64,000 nt of DNA from Kryptolebias marmoratus. Taxonomy: Eukaryota > Chordata > Actinopteri > Cyprinodontiformes > Rivulidae. The DNA is taken from contig NC_051439.1 of assembly GCF_001649575.2 (NCBI RefSeq), positions 7,348,989 through 7,412,988 of the forward strand. The letters are read 5' to 3'. Made by a program: the position numbers and the translations under genes. Shown here one piece after another: positions 1-12,514 of the stretch. A model generated the notes under the pieces. The model saw only the letters and a list, made by a program, of their open reading frames with translations. It was not told the origin of the DNA and made no database searches. Numbering within the stretch: the first letter of the stretch is position 1; each line of letters opens with the position of its first letter.

Positions 1-58
1 TCATGGTCAGGTCCACTCATTGCACAGCACTGTCATGGTCAGGTCCACTCATTGCACA
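1..58. repeat. 32-bp tandem duplication at left edge
   Basis: TCATGGTCAGGTCCACTCAT plus TGCACA occurs at 1-26 and again at 33-58. It may continue left of the window. Confidence 0.85.
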
Positions 59-1837
59 TTATAATCGAGTCAACTGATTTCAATCCATATAGACCCCCTC
101 CCAGCTGCCGTCACAACAGGTGATTTTCACCACTCCACATTAGGACTTCCATCACATTTGGACTGTGATCATCAGTCCAACACGTGACAATCACAACTGC
201 CGTTTGAGGTGGTTTGGCTGAACCCATCATTTGAGAAGAGACGAGGTTAACGTCTAACACTTTGCCTTTAAATGTCACAGAACAGGATATTTTTGAATGC
301 TGGAACGTGAAGGAAAAATGTCTGAACAACTTATTTTCCTGCCAAGCCGCCCAGTGAGAGTGCACAGAGGAGGAGGTGGAGAGGAGGAAGGTGTCACTGC
401 AGACAATTATGGCCTGTCCGGTTTGGAATCCTAACCAGTCGAGGTTTCATTATTATGGACTAAAACTGCAAGCATAACAGTAAACAAACACCCATGGAGA
501 AAATGGGGGTTTAAATTCATTAAGCCTCTATGAGTGGAGCTTCATGACGCACAGCCAGAAACCAGAGATGTGGGATATGCAGGCAGAAACTGCCACAGAC
601 AGCTTTCACTGATAAATATAAATAAAACAAGTACATTTGTTTAATTCACCAGAGTCTGTGTTGAACAGCCGATTGTGAAACAGTCGCTGTGACATGTCAC
701 GGTGATAATTTAACTCAGCTGATCTGTGAAGACAAACTCTGTCACAGTGAGACTTCATTTCATCAGGCTGCTCCGAAAACATGGGAGCCGTTTTCTTATA
801 TTTGTTTGCTGTCTGTCAAATGTCCTAAAAATCAGACGATCGGAAAAAATATTTTAACCACAGGGCAAAACCACTTTTTTCAAAAATATCTTTTAATGTT
901 TTGCTCTTAAAACTTAATGCCTTGATTGATTTTAAAATGATAACAAAGATCATATTTAAGATGTAGAGTCATTGAGAAGTTTTAATCAAAAGAGGGACAT
1001 GTTTTGTCAAACTGTGGACTGGACAAACAAGACAGGAGGTCAGAGACAAACTGGACAAACACACTTTTGAGAGCTAAAGTTAAAATAGCTCAAATAAAGC
1101 TAAATATGACATACTTAAACATCTATTGCCTGCTGGACACTAATTGCAGATGGACGATCCGTCCATCCAGTCGCCCAACCCTAGCCTAAAACTGCCACTG
1201 GTCGATGAAGCTCTGACTGCACACCTGGACAGAACGTAAATCTAAGTTTTTCTAAGTCTAAACTGAAGGTTTGCACTAAAATAACTCTGAGGGTCTCTTT
1301 TGCTGGTCCCCTATAAAGGGGGAGGGTTGGAACTGATATTTAAAAACAAGAATCGAAAGGAGGAAGTTTATTTGTAAATCCAAACACATTTAGGGTTTAC
1401 TCTCGGTTTGTCTCTCCCACGGTGCTCCAACTGTCTCCTACATGGTGTACGTGCACATCACCAATTATGTCGATTAGTTGATGATGTCATTTGGCAACTT
1501 TTAGGACAGCCAATAGCTACTGTCCTTACTGAGGATTTAGCCTGTTGGACACACTACGTGCACCCCCACCTAACAGCTCCACTGTCTGAGCTTCTCCCCC
1601 CCCCCTCCTCACCTTTCTTCCCTCCTGAGCTCCACCCAAAAGCCACTGAATGGAAAGGTGCGCCCGCTGCCTGCCTGCCTGCCTGCTTTTACCGAGGTAT
1701 CGGTTTACTCAAAGCCCTTTTTCACCGATAAGGGCCGCGCTACAGCTGCTCCTGGGAGGAGGCTTACGGTTAATGCACTCACGTGTTCGCAGACTCTCCG
1801 AGTACAGTGCAAATACTCCACCCCCCACCCCACCCCC

Positions 1838-1897
1838 NNNNNNNNNNNNNNNNNNNNNNNNNNNNNNNNNNNNNNNNNNNNNNNNNNNNNNNNNNNN
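1838..1897. other. assembly gap (N) after C-rich run
   Basis: Sixty Ns directly after a CCCCCACCCC-type repeat, a sequence known to break assemblies. ORFs that cross it are artefacts. Confidence 0.95.
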
Positions 1898-4194
1898 CGT
1901 CGACTTCAAACGGAGGCTCCACGGCGAGCACAGGCACTTAAAAATGTACGCGGTTTGATTAATAGCATTAGCGGTGAAAAAGGCTGGACTACATCCTTCC
2001 CATGTGGTGCAGGAAAATTCCTTGGAAACATGCAGACAGATCACTATAAACCCACTGAGCTTGTACACTATTGAAAACATGTGACCAGAACTACATAGTG
2101 GTTCCACACATAGTTCGTTTTTTTGGTTGTTTTTTTTCCCCCACTTTTGTACTGTTTGCTCTACAGGAAATGCACCTTGACCCCAAATCCCAAGTAAAGC
2201 TTGTAGTCCCAAGGAAAAATAAAAGCTAAAAGACTCCCAGTTTTGGAACTTTTTTAAAAGCTACAAAAGCTTCAAGGATGAAATAGACATTTTAAAAAAA
2301 ATCCAAAAATCAAAGACATCACTCAGAATGAAGTTGTTAAGACTTATTGCACAATGAGCCTCGAGACGGTTTTAATGACCGGGAACTAAAAGCTCGGAGC
2401 TCAGTTCTGTGCATGCGTCTAAATTTGGAGCCTGAGAAAACAGAGTCCTGGCATTTGGTTGTGTTCAGATAAGGGCCCGGTAATTGCTCACATTCGACGT
2501 TTCAAGCTGCGGTTTCCGAAAAACTGAAGGAGCGCATAAAGACAAACCTGTTCTGGGATGAAACTATGAACCACAGAGTAAAAACACAGAAAGAAAGAAT
2601 CAGAAGTTGTCCTCGATTAACCCTTCTCTCTTCAGACTGCTTTCCCAATAACTGGCGACTAATTGTGTCATGAAACACAGAGGAGGTACGGAGCAACAAC
2701 GAGCCAACCAACAAAAATACAATCTGTTGTTCCGGCTGAAAAACAAAAACCCGATCGGTGCAATATCACGTATTTAAAAGATTTACAAGATTCTGACACT
2801 ATGACCCATAATTCAGACATTTTCCTGCTCACAAAGGATCCACCAAGTCAGAGCGAAACATCTGGAAATGTTTTGGTTTCCTTTTCAGCCAGTAAAACCT
2901 GCAGGTAAACTGGTGTAGCTTCACAAAGGTGGGCGTCTTTAAAAAAGGGGGAATTTCTTGTCCCTTCAGGAAGCTGAAGAATGACTCAGCTGTCGGAGTT
3001 TTGGGTCAGTTTACACAAATAATTGGAATGCACTGAACAATTTCACCACCACACTATCAGTGTGTGCCGTTTCCTGCCCTGTTGGTGTTCCTGAGTTTGG
3101 CACTCGATACATCACACTTCTGAATGATCAGTGAAAATGCCGAAGAGACACCTGGTCAGTCATTGTTTTGATCTTTTATTGATAATTTTAGCGTAAATTA
3201 AAAAAAAAAAAAAAAAAAAGCGAGACTTTGAAAACAAGAACCTTTGTTGACTTTCTTTTGATTTCTGTTAGCTTCCAAACACATTTCATTTCCCCTTTAA
3301 GCACCTCATTGTGCAATTCTGACTCAGAGGGCTGGGATATGATTAGCAAACAATTAATCGGTGCATCTCGATGCATCCATGATCCCACTTCAAACTAAAT
3401 CCTTGGGCAGGCCCCAAAAATTAAAATCAGCAATAGCACCATCACCGTATCATAACTGTTTTTCCCTCTCGAACTGCATTTTTTATTTTCTATTATTAAG
3501 TCAGGAAACAGTCCTTCCTTTTGTGAAACTAAAGTGCTTCACTTAAAAGTCCCTTTATATTTCATAATTACAGTAAGTATAGTATAAACTATCCTATTAA
3601 AACGGTCTCAGCTGACTCACTGAATGAGGATGATGATGCTGCAGACTACCTGTTGTTTTGTTGAAAGCTCAGTTTGATGCTTTCCCACTAATTGAGGCTA
3701 TAATCGTGTTTTTAAAACATTTCACCTAAATGGATGTTGCTCGACACCTTTGTTTTTAAATTGCAGAATATGTGATGCCGCACATGCAGTCCAGCACACT
3801 CCCGCCATGTTTTTTTATGCCGACGACCAGCGGCAGCTCTCTTCTTCTGACGTTTCAGGTTGGCTCATACTTCCTCGTGTGGTCGCACTCACTTCCTGAC
3901 GGACCTAAAAGAACGTGGCGCCGCAGCTTCATTAGGAGGCAACGCAAGAAGAGCGCACGCTTGCAAAACTGAATATTTTAATTTTACTTTTTTTGTTAAT
4001 TGCACCGTTTTTGTAATTGTTAGGGGCAAAAATCAAAACTACAAGTTTAAACAGCCCTGCTTGTATATCTATTACACATAACGTTATGATCAAAGCTTTA
4101 AAAAAGCAACTGTTTCTTCTCATTAGAACTTGAACTTAGTTTAAAACTACCATAAAAGGTGATATGCATTCCTTCAGGGAATGCTGGGCCTTTA

Positions 4195-4580
4195 ATTATA
4201 ATAAATTGGGGTGTTGTGCATATTGTAAATAAAAACAGAATGAAAATCTCAAACTCATATTTTATTCACAATGAAACACACTAAACACAAATGTTTAAGC
4301 TAAGAATTAAAAAATGGTCATTTTGAATTTGATGGAAGCAACACATCTGTTTAAAGTTATTCCAGATCTTTGCTTCTGCCCCAACTTCTTCTGACGTGTT
4401 GATGCCATCAAATTCAAAACCACCCGTTTTTGTTTTGTTTTGTTAAATAAAAAAAAGATAACATTTGTTAGTAAACACAGCAAATTCTTAAATTGTGTTT
4501 CATTGTGAAAAAAACATGGGTTTATGAGAGTTGCAAATCATTGAATTCTGTTTTTTACATTTTATACAAACCTAACTTTA
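4195..4580. mobile_element. short Tc1-like MITE
   Basis: Terminal parts typical of a fish Tc1-like element face each other: a TTGGGGTGTTGTGCAT / GTAAATAAAAACAGAATG end and an ATTCTGTTTTTTACATTTTA end. TTTTGAATTTGATGG lies in between and no transposase is left. Confidence 0.6.
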
Positions 4581-5109
4581 TTGGAAATGTATTTTGAGTA
4601 TTTGCCTTCCTGATTGGTATGAAAGTAATGATTAATAAAATCATGTTTCTGAAGACGTCTACCTTTTTTTTCTCCTTTAAAGGAAACTCAGGTTTGGTTT
4701 TCAAGTGAGATAAACAGTAAAAAGGAACTTGAACTACCAGACTTTTGTAAACTGTTTGCTCAATGAAGATGTGCGGATTACTTCAAGGTTTTGGATTCTA
4801 CTCTAAACCGTTGAGAGCAAAAACTAAAGTGAAGCTCAAGAAAGATCTGTACCCCCAATCCAGGACCAACTTTACTCTGTCTGAGCACGACAACCAGTTA
4901 ATATTTGTTTATATTTTACCAGATTAAGTCGGAGTCCGGCTGACTTGGGTCGGGAGCGGGTCGGTTTGAGGGGTTCTCTGAGGACTTCCTGTTGGGATTT
5001 ATGCGTTGACCGCCACGCGACAGACAGAAGGACCATCAGCACCCTTTCCGTTAAAACACTGGCATTTACTGCCCCTCTCAAAAACACTACACAACCTCTG
5101 TGAAATTAA

Positions 5110-5400
5110 CATCTGATGCCGAGATATCTGATGAACTACTGGATGAACATGTACAACTGCTTAACTTTTAGAGTCAACCTGATTCAAGATGGACGCTCCA
5201 ACTAACTGACCTCAGTTTTACAGATACGGAGCTCAAATTTGATACGGTAGCATCTGGGAGTGATCCAAGACGTGCTCAAGAGTGACATCTTTCAATATCA
5301 CGTGAATTTGCGCGTCAAGGTTTAACCAAAACGGCTACAAGGCCACCCTCTCTCAACATGAGAATCAGCAGAATGAAAGGCAGCGGGCGATATGCATGAC
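5110..5400 (-). repeat. family A repeat copy
   Basis: Reverse orientation: GAGATATCTGATGAACTACT, then ATTCAAGATGG, TTTTACAGATACGGAGCTCA, and ends at GGCAGCGGGCGATATGCATG. In actn1 intron 1. Confidence 0.7.
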
Positions 5401-6649
5401 TTCACAGAACGCCGGGCTTTTTCTGATAAAAGGAGATTCTTGAAAGGTGGAGCGGTGGGTGTCGGGGCGGAGGAATCTGATGACGGGAAGAAATTGGTGA
5501 GGTGGCCAGAGCTGACACTACACATCCTCTTATGCAATCTAGCGAACAGACGCCGCTGAGGAACCAAACCTGCTTCTCTTACACGCGTTGAGTCAGTTTC
5601 CTGAGCACGTTGGACGGAGTACGAAAAACAAAAACAGGCTCAGTTTTGGTTTCTAAGCACTGCGAGCAGCCAACAGCTGATTATACCATTTAATCTCAGT
5701 TTCCTTGGACTTTCCATCATCTCTGACGAAAGCAGAACGCGTCGACATGTCAGATACTGCCTGCAGATGTGGCTCAGGATACTTCCTGGGCAGATCAGAC
5801 CGCTCACTTACAACACATCTGCTAGAAAAAAAAACCCTCAAAAGCTCCTGAAAAGTTCCTGTAATGTGGAATAACCGATTCTGACGTGACACCTGGTAGA
5901 AAGGTATCGATAGATATTTATCAGTCAGCGATATCAAGAGAGGACACCAGATATTTCCTAGCTTTGGTCTCAGCCTGACCAGAGAATGGCATGTTCTGTG
6001 TCTGTTAGGACTTTTCAGGCTAAACTTGTGAAATCAGTGGCTCTTATCTTTGAGTGCAGCCCTGAGCAGGGGAATGTGTGTGTGTGCGGGTGTGGGTTGG
6101 AAGGGTTTGGAAACTGAGAGTTGGGGTGTGGGAGATGGGAAGTGGAAGGCGGGGAGGTTTACAGTCGGGGATGATCGAAGGTGCTGCAACTTATGTCCTT
6201 ATAAGGAATTAATGACAGCAGGCAGCACCTGGACTCCACCTTAAAGCTGCAACAACGAGAGGGGGGCACGCCGAGCAGACGCTGCGGAGATATGACGACG
6301 ACGACGAGTGTTTCCAGAGCAATGTAAACAACGAGATGCGCCGCAGAGTGAAACGTGTGAGGGCTGCAGAGACATTAAGAATCCAAGATAAGAGGACGCC
6401 AGCGCCCGTACACCTGGAAGTCAGGTCGGGACTTGTACAGGACTCTGAAATATTTAGGCACTCTCTGACATGTTGGGATTCTGTGCAAGGACTTGTAGAG
6501 GGGGGGGCTGATGAAACCCCTGTCAACCTTTCACAACATCCACTTCCTTATTTTAGCAAACGTCAAGGCTGGTTGGAAAATGTTTGCTGCCTCTGTATCG
6601 TTTTAAAATAAATTTTTAAATTTTTAAATAAATTTTAAAATTTTAAAAG

Positions 6650-6955
6650 CCATTTTGGTCAAACCTTTAACATAACGTTATTCACGATTTCATGCTGTAT
6701 CACAAAATGTCATGGTCAGAGTGTGTGTTGTGAATGACTCTCAGCTACTACCACACCAAATATTAGCTCCATGTGCGTAAAATTAACTGAGCTGCGGCCA
6801 TTTTTGTGTTGGTTAATGTCATGTATGTGGAGCTCAGCTTGAATTGATGAGACTCTAAAAGTTAACCAACTGTAGATGTACATTTGATGATGATTTTCTG
6901 AAAGTTTCATTAAAATCCACTGAGTGGTTCGTGAGATATTTTGCTAACAGACAGT
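6650..6955 (+). repeat. family A repeat copy
   Basis: Forward orientation from TTTTGGTCAAACCTTTAA to GTGAGATATTTTGCTAACAG, including GACTCTCAGCTACTACCACA. Confidence 0.75.
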
Positions 6956-7279
6956 CGGCAGTGGATGATAAAAGTGCAAATGTGTTTCTCGTGTCTGTTC
7001 TCATTTAAAAATGGCTGAAATCAAGCTGTGTGATGCAGACAGTGAGTGGATGTTTGGGGAAAGTCAAAGACATGAAATGCTTTCAGGTTATCAGGAAGCC
7101 TGTTTGTGCATCTGTGTGTGTGTGTGTGGTCAGATCCTAACATGACCACCCTATACCTACTCAGCGCAGAGGGAGCAGTATGACTGAAACACTCCTGCTT
7201 TCTGAGAAGGAGTCCAACAAGGAGGCGGAGAAGCTTCTGCAGAGCACCACCACCACCCCGGCTAGACAGTCTTATAAGC

Positions 7280-7608
7280 GTTTTCGTCTGTTAGCAAAAT
7301 ATCTCATGAACTACTGGACGCATTTTAAAGACATTCCCAGGAAGTAACCACTGAATGTACATCTACGACCAGTTGCTTTTTGGAGATGACCCTATTCAAG
7401 ATGGCCGCCACAGCCAACCGGTCTTAGCAAACACACAAACTGCAATAACTCGGTCAATTTTACAGACACGGAGCTCAAATTTGGCGTGGCCGTAGCCGAG
7501 CCTGATCCCCAACACATGTTCGGAGCGCTAACGGATCACACGGGATTTTGTTTTAAACTCTGCAGTGTGGGGTGGCAGGCGATACGCGTTTTCTTTAGGA
7601 AACGTTAG
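7280..7608 (-). repeat. family A repeat copy
   Basis: Reverse copy from GTTAGCAAAATATCTCATGA to GGCAGGCGATACGCGTTT. Confidence 0.75.
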
Positions 7609-7904
7609 TTTCAGGTACAAATATGAATGTTTTCAGCTCCTCTCTGTATTGTCATCAGAAAAATAATAATAACCTTTATCAGAAGGAGATTCCTTATCTT
7701 TCACAATGCAGCCTTTATATGACAATAATCTAAAGTCCCCAAAAGTAGTAATACCTGATCCAAGACCAGTTAAGTGTCAGCAGAATGAAATGTATATATA
7801 CACACTTGAACTTATTTACATATATTATTAATTTACTGTAGGCGGCGCAGCTTATCGCCCATTTAAGGTCATTTGTTTTAGGCGGCGTAGCTTCACAAGC
7901 GTGT

Positions 7905-8065
7905 GTGGTACGAAACGTTTCATTTGGGGACAGCGTGAATGGCTGCCTGTCCCGTTTGTCTCCATGTGTCCCCCGTGATGGACCGGAGACCTATCCTGGG
8001 TGTCCCTGGGCCTCTCACACAATAACCTCCAGAGACAGGCACCGGCTCCAGGTGACCCCGCGCAG
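7905..8065 (-). repeat. fish repeat tail, reverse
   Basis: TGTCTCCATGTGTCCCCCGT then GATGGACCGGAGACCTATCC and CAGGCACCGGCTCCAGGTGA, similar to the tail at 46795 and commonly found behind fish SINEs. In actn1 intron 1. Confidence 0.45.
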
Positions 8066-8514
8066 AAAAGTGGGTCATTTAGATTTAGAGGCCTAAAAGA
8101 CAAGATGGGGAGTGAAGAAAACGATATATATTCTAGAAAAAGGATTCTTCAGGTGAATTGGTGAGGTTTATTTGAAGCCCGCTTTAGGTTTACCAGTTGT
8201 CCACCATCTGGACTTTTGTCTCTGGAGGACAGAGAAAAGCCAGCAGGGATATCTGATGCTGTCCACACCTGGCAGCACACCTTCCCCATCATCCCCTGTG
8301 TTCACTTCAGACCGGGAGCAGCCTGCTGCTGACACAAACCGGGAAACTGGGAGCACAGTGTATGGAAGAGAGAGAGGGAGAGGGAAAAAAAAGATACTTG
8401 TGGAAAAGTTCTCCCAACAGCAGCGAGAGGGGCTGATTATTACCATTTTTGGGCACGCTCGCTCCCATACAAGCCCAACCCAAACCGCAGCTCTTCCTCG
8501 GATTCCACAGTCTC

Positions 8515-8557
8515 CCCCCCCCCCCCCCCNNNNNNNNNAAAAAAAAAAAAAAAAAAA
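8515..8557. other. poly-C / 9-N gap / poly-A junction
   Basis: A run of C (8515-8529) meets nine Ns and then a long A run. Probable misjoin or collapsed homopolymers. Lys- or Phe-rich ORFs across it are spurious. Confidence 0.9.
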
Positions 8558-8829
8558 GAGGAGGAAAAGAAGGAGCAGAGAAAACAGCGACAGTCCATTC
8601 ACGACCAGCCTCTGAGGAGCAGCTGGGAGGCGCGTGCGGGAGGAGGAGGAGGAGGGTGTGGGGGGGTGAGGTTTGGGACTTCTGTGCCTGGTTCTGGTTC
8701 TGGAGCTCCTGCTCCTTCAAAGTCAAGTCCCGACCTGTTTTAGTTTTTTTAAAAATGTGATCAAGCCGCTCGTTAAAAGCCGGCTCTTTATCGGGAAAAA
8801 AGCGGAAAAGGACCACAGAGCCCGACGGG

Positions 8830-9460
8830 GGGGGGGCGAGGCGAGCGGCTGACATGTGTTGCGCACGCGCGGCGTCATTGCCCGGCTTCTCGTCGGTTTT
8901 CCTCCCCTCTTTTTACGCTGCGCTGCGAACCCCACATCACGCGCACAGCTCGGGATGTTGGGGGGCTGGGTGGTGATGGTGGTGGTGGACAGGCAGAAAG
9001 TTTGGGCTCGAGCTCGCGACGGAAGCCGCCGCGCAGGTGAGCCCGGACCCCGAGCGCCGCAGCCGCGACTAAAACACGCTTAAAAAACAAGATTAAAGTT
9101 CCTCTCCCCATTAAGCCGAAGCGGTTTCCGGTCCGCAGGAGGAAGAAGAGGGAAGAAGTCTCACCTTCCTCTGCTGTTTCTCCCACGCGGGGTCCAGGAG
9201 CATGTCCCGGTCCCAGTCGTCCTCCTGGTGCATGTAGTCTCCGTCTCCATCGTAGGGATCCATGCTGCTCGGCTGAGGCTTCGGATGGAGGGCGTCTTCT
9301 CGGCTCCGCGGTCCTCGATGACGTCTCTGCGGCGGCTCGCGCTACTGTCCGCGGCGGGTTCAGGACGGTGTGTGGAGGAAGTGACTGTCCAGCCCGGCTC
9401 CTCTCTCTCTCCTCCCCGAACAGCAGCAGCTGTAGGCAGGTCTGCGACCGACGCAGAAAC
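8830..9460 (-). promoter_or_regulatory. actn1: GC-rich promoter / 5' UTR region of actn1
   Basis: The sequence on both sides of the first coding exon is much richer in G, C and CpG than the AT-rich surroundings (for example GCGCACGCGCGGCG near 8860 and many CpGs at 9290-9350). This fits a CpG-island promoter. The 5' UTR would run leftward into the ATG at 9263 from a start somewhere in 9300-9460. No clear TATA box is visible; the exact start site is unknown. Confidence 0.55.
9165..9263 (-). CDS. actn1: alpha-actinin-1, first coding exon (gene continues left of window)
   Basis: Alpha-actinin is a dimeric actin-crosslinking protein of stress fibres and focal adhesions. The exon encodes 33 residues starting [20 protein letters not shown] and ending [10 protein letters not shown]. 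This is the conserved N-terminal lead-in before the tandem calponin-homology actin-binding domains, which should begin in the next exon (not in the window). The ATG is at 9263 (complement). The exon ends in phase 0 at a good donor (AAG then GTGAGAC, 9164 downward). The [17 protein letters not shown] block matches ACTN1 and related vertebrate actinins. ACTN1 is preferred over ACTN2-4 because dcaf5 follows immediately, as in human. CH domains, spectrin repeats and EF hands cannot be seen here. Confidence is high for an actinin and good for actn1. Confidence 0.9.
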
Positions 9461-9649
9461 TTTGTTCGGACTAATTAAAATCGATAACTGAGCTCAGGAT
9501 CTGATTGGACGGCTCGCTGGCTAGAACCCGCCTACTCGATGTGGATTGGCTGTTTTGGCTGTCACTCATTGGGCTTTATATCCAAGGTTGCGTGCACAGG
9601 TTGATCCGAACCATCGATACACTTTGATTAGGCTGGAGGAGGAAGAACA

Positions 9650-9935
9650 CTTTGTTATCGCCCGCCGCCAAAACAGGCCATGGCGGGCTATGTTAGCAAA
9701 ATATCTCATAAACCACTGGATACATTTAAATGAAACCCGCACTAAGTAATCAATGGATATACATCTAGAACTGATTACCTTTCAGAGTCAACCCAGTTCA
9801 AAATGGCCGCCACAGAAAAAGAGAAAACAAAAAACAAATATAATCCGGTCAGTTTCACATAATATTTGACCATATTCGGTGTGGTAGTAGCTGAGCGTTG
9901 TCCACAACACATGCTCTAAGAACTAACGGATCTTT
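9650..9935 (-). repeat. family A repeat copy
   Basis: Reverse copy: TTAGCAAAATATCTCATAAA, then TCAAAATGGCCGCCACAG and GTGTGGTAGTAGCTGAG. The GTTATCGCCCGCCGCC just before it belongs to a second, inverted start. Confidence 0.7.
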
Positions 9936-10114
9936 ATAAAATAAAATTAAAATTTGCCATTAACTTATTGGAGTCTGTGTCTGTCTGTTAGCAAAATTTG
10001 ATCTGCAAATAAAAGTGACCCAGGAATAAACTCTACAGCGTCTTCTCACTTGCTAATATTTACAGTGTGTGTATTGTCTAAAGCACATTAATACGTATAA
10101 TGACAGGATGAGCA

Positions 10115-10335
10115 TTTCTTGAGGGAATGTGTATCGCCTGCTGCCTTTCATGGCAAAGTTTTAGACTGAGATCATCCTATGAAGACAAATGACGTTGTTC
10201 CTAAAGTCAGTTGGCTGTAGCAGCCATCTTGAATTGGGCTAACTCTAAAAGTTAATCAGTTAATCCAAATACTTTCTGTAAGTTTTAATACAATTTGTCC
10301 AGTGATTCGTGAGCTATTTTGCTCACAGACAGATA
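10115..10335 (+). repeat. family A repeat copy
   Basis: Forward copy with start TTCTTGAGGGAATGTGTATC and GCCTGCTGCCTTTCATGG, then GCAGCCATCTTGAATTGG and a GAGCTATTTTGCTCACAGAC end. Confidence 0.65.
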
Positions 10336-10609
10336 AATGTCATCACAGATTAGGAAACGAAAGTTATTCAAGTTTCAAACGGCCGACAGAACCATGAAAG
10401 GCTGTTCTTTCATTTCCAGGTCTTCCTCGGGTGTGAATATAAACTGCAGGGATGAATCACCGAGGAGCTGAAGAATCGACTCCTGGTTTCATTCAAAGAC
10501 AACGTGAAGCCGGGCACAATATAAGAACAACTGCAGGAACACACACCTGCAGTGTGTGGCTGCGGAGCGCCGAATGGCTGCTGAGATGTGCTGAACAAGC
10601 TGAAACTGA

Positions 10610-11230
10610 ATCCTTAAAAGCTTAAAAAAAGCAGAACAGTAGAACCTAAAAGGGGGAAAATGCAAGCTAAAAGGAACAAAATATTAAATATAAATGTAGC
10701 AAAAGACTAGCTAGAGCTCAAGGGAGCAAATGGCTAGATAAATGCTTGAAGTAGCAGAACAGCAGCTAAAATCAAAGAGGAGCAAAAGACTAGCTAAAAC
10801 CAAAAGCAGCATAATGGTAGGTAAAAACTAAAAGGAGCAAAAGGCTAACTAAAAACTGAAAGTAGCAGATTGGTAGCTAAAACTAGTAACTGGATAAAAA
10901 AAAGCTAAAAAGGCAGATAGGTAGCTTAAAGCTAAAAGTAGCAAAAGGCTAGCTAAATGCTAAAACTAACAGAACAATAGCTAAATGCCAAAAGTAGCAA
11001 AAGGCTAGGTAGAAGCTCAGAGTTGCAAAAGGCTAGTTAAAAGCTAAAAGAAGTTGATTGGTAGCTAAATGTTCATTTTATTCCATTGCTAGCTAAAAAT
11101 AGAACAGAAGCTAGAAGCTAAAAGTAGCCGAGTCTAAAGCACAAAGTAGCAAAACACTTGCTAAGAGTTAAACAGACAGACAAGCTAAATGTAGCAAAAT
11201 AGTAGCTAAAAACTAAGCTAGTTTTCTGAA
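10610..11230. repeat. degenerate AGCTAAAAGTAGCAAAAG minisatellite
   Basis: About 600 bases built from imperfect 20-30-bp units containing AGCTAAAAG, TAGCAAAAGGCTAGCTAAA and CAGAACAGTAG. Reverse-complement relatives lie at 23160-23470 and 49270-49790. Confidence 0.75.
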
Positions 11231-11935
11231 GCAGATTTTAAAGACAACCATGTTTGTGAACGAACCGAAGAGATCTCTGTGTTTCTATTGGGGAACAAAG
11301 GGAAATATTTTACAAAGTAGAAAAGTTACAAAAACCAAACCTGATAAAACCCATTTCCTGAACGAGCTGAACATTTTGGTATAAAAATGGCAGATATAGC
11401 TACATAGTTAGACAGCAAAAAATATATGGAAGACGCTATGGAGAACAGGGAAACAATAATTGCGTGCTGACTCAGCATTCACACAATAAAATGAACAATA
11501 ACTCAACGTAAGCACCCAAAATGGACCTGTGGATGTTTAACCAAACATCTGTCCAACCACCACAGTTTGATGACAGGACACCAGCTCTGTATCCAAACAG
11601 GCAGTTTTTAGATTTGTTTTGCAAATTATGATGTAAAAAATAAAATTCACTCTGAATTATTAGTCCTATGTAAAACACATTGTCTATAAATAGCGGTAAA
11701 GTTCTTGTGAATGGGCCAAAAAGTGCATTTTTGTAGCGTTACAGTGACTTTGAATAAACAAAATGTCTTGATAAGTTTTACTTCTGAAAAGGTGTTCGGC
11801 TGCCAGGCCCCGAGTCTCATTATCCACCAACAGTACGGACTGGAATGAAGCGAGCACGGAGGTGTGTCACAACACAGCTCCTGTAAACATTTCCAGACAT
11901 GTCTGCCTTGTAAGGTAAGCTGACTCTTCCTCTCT

Positions 11936-11939
<4 letters not shown>

Positions 11940-11966
<27 letters not shown>

Positions 11967-11967
11967 G
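11940..11967. repeat. (CA)n microsatellite
   Basis: Pure AC run of about 27 bases. Confidence 0.95.
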
Positions 11968-12514
11968 CAGAGAAGTGGGATAGCCCTGACAGCCTGACAG
12001 GCAGGAGAAAGTGGAGCTCTTCCATATATGGACAAACTTCCAGTGGTGAGTGTTTGGGAAAGTGATGTCACAGGAAAGGGAGCAGACTGCCAGCTCACCA
12101 CCTGGTCCCGAGCTGCAGTCGGAAGCATCAGCAGTCCTGTCCCGGGGAGACGCAAAACCAGCAAAAGTAACCTGAAAGAATTAAACACCCTTCCATTAGC
12201 TGATCAGCCTACAAAGCTGACTTATTTATTCGAGTTACATACCTTTAAACTCACTCAGGTTTAGCTGGAGGTCCATTATCAGCACAATCCATCAGTATTT
12301 AAATTATAAACTGATCAACTCTGCTATGTTAACTAAGTAGAAAAATATAAAAGTTTAAGGTTTTCTTTCTTTACATGTTTTTATTTAATTGGCATTACGC
12401 TGTAGAAATCTGATTTCACTTTGACACTGAACCGGGGGGTGAATACTTTTTATAAGCACTGTGGCAGACAGATCGTTTAGAACCAACATGCCAGCAGGTG
12501 TGATCAGGCCTATA

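Larger units (their letters stand above)
1..9164 (-). other. actn1: intron 1 of actn1 (partial), repeat-bearing
   Basis: No exon of a recognisable gene was found on either strand here. The stretch holds a 32-bp tandem duplication at the left edge, an assembly gap at 1838-1897, a short Tc1-like MITE at 4195-4580, three family A copies (5110-5400, 6650-6955, 7280-7608), a fish-repeat tail at 7905-8065, poly-A at 3200-3219 and a poly-C/gap/poly-A junction at 8515-8557. The short ORFs are scattered and lack homology I recognise. Confidence 0.7.

Noticed and set aside
1650..2212. ORFs of 102-167 codons crossing the first gap
   Set aside because: The frame across unknown bases has no meaning; composition is repeat-like.
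8168..8855. Overlapping ORFs of 144-182 codons around the poly-C/poly-A gap
   Set aside because: They depend on Ns and homopolymers (Lys, Phe, Gly runs) and sit in actn1 intron 1.
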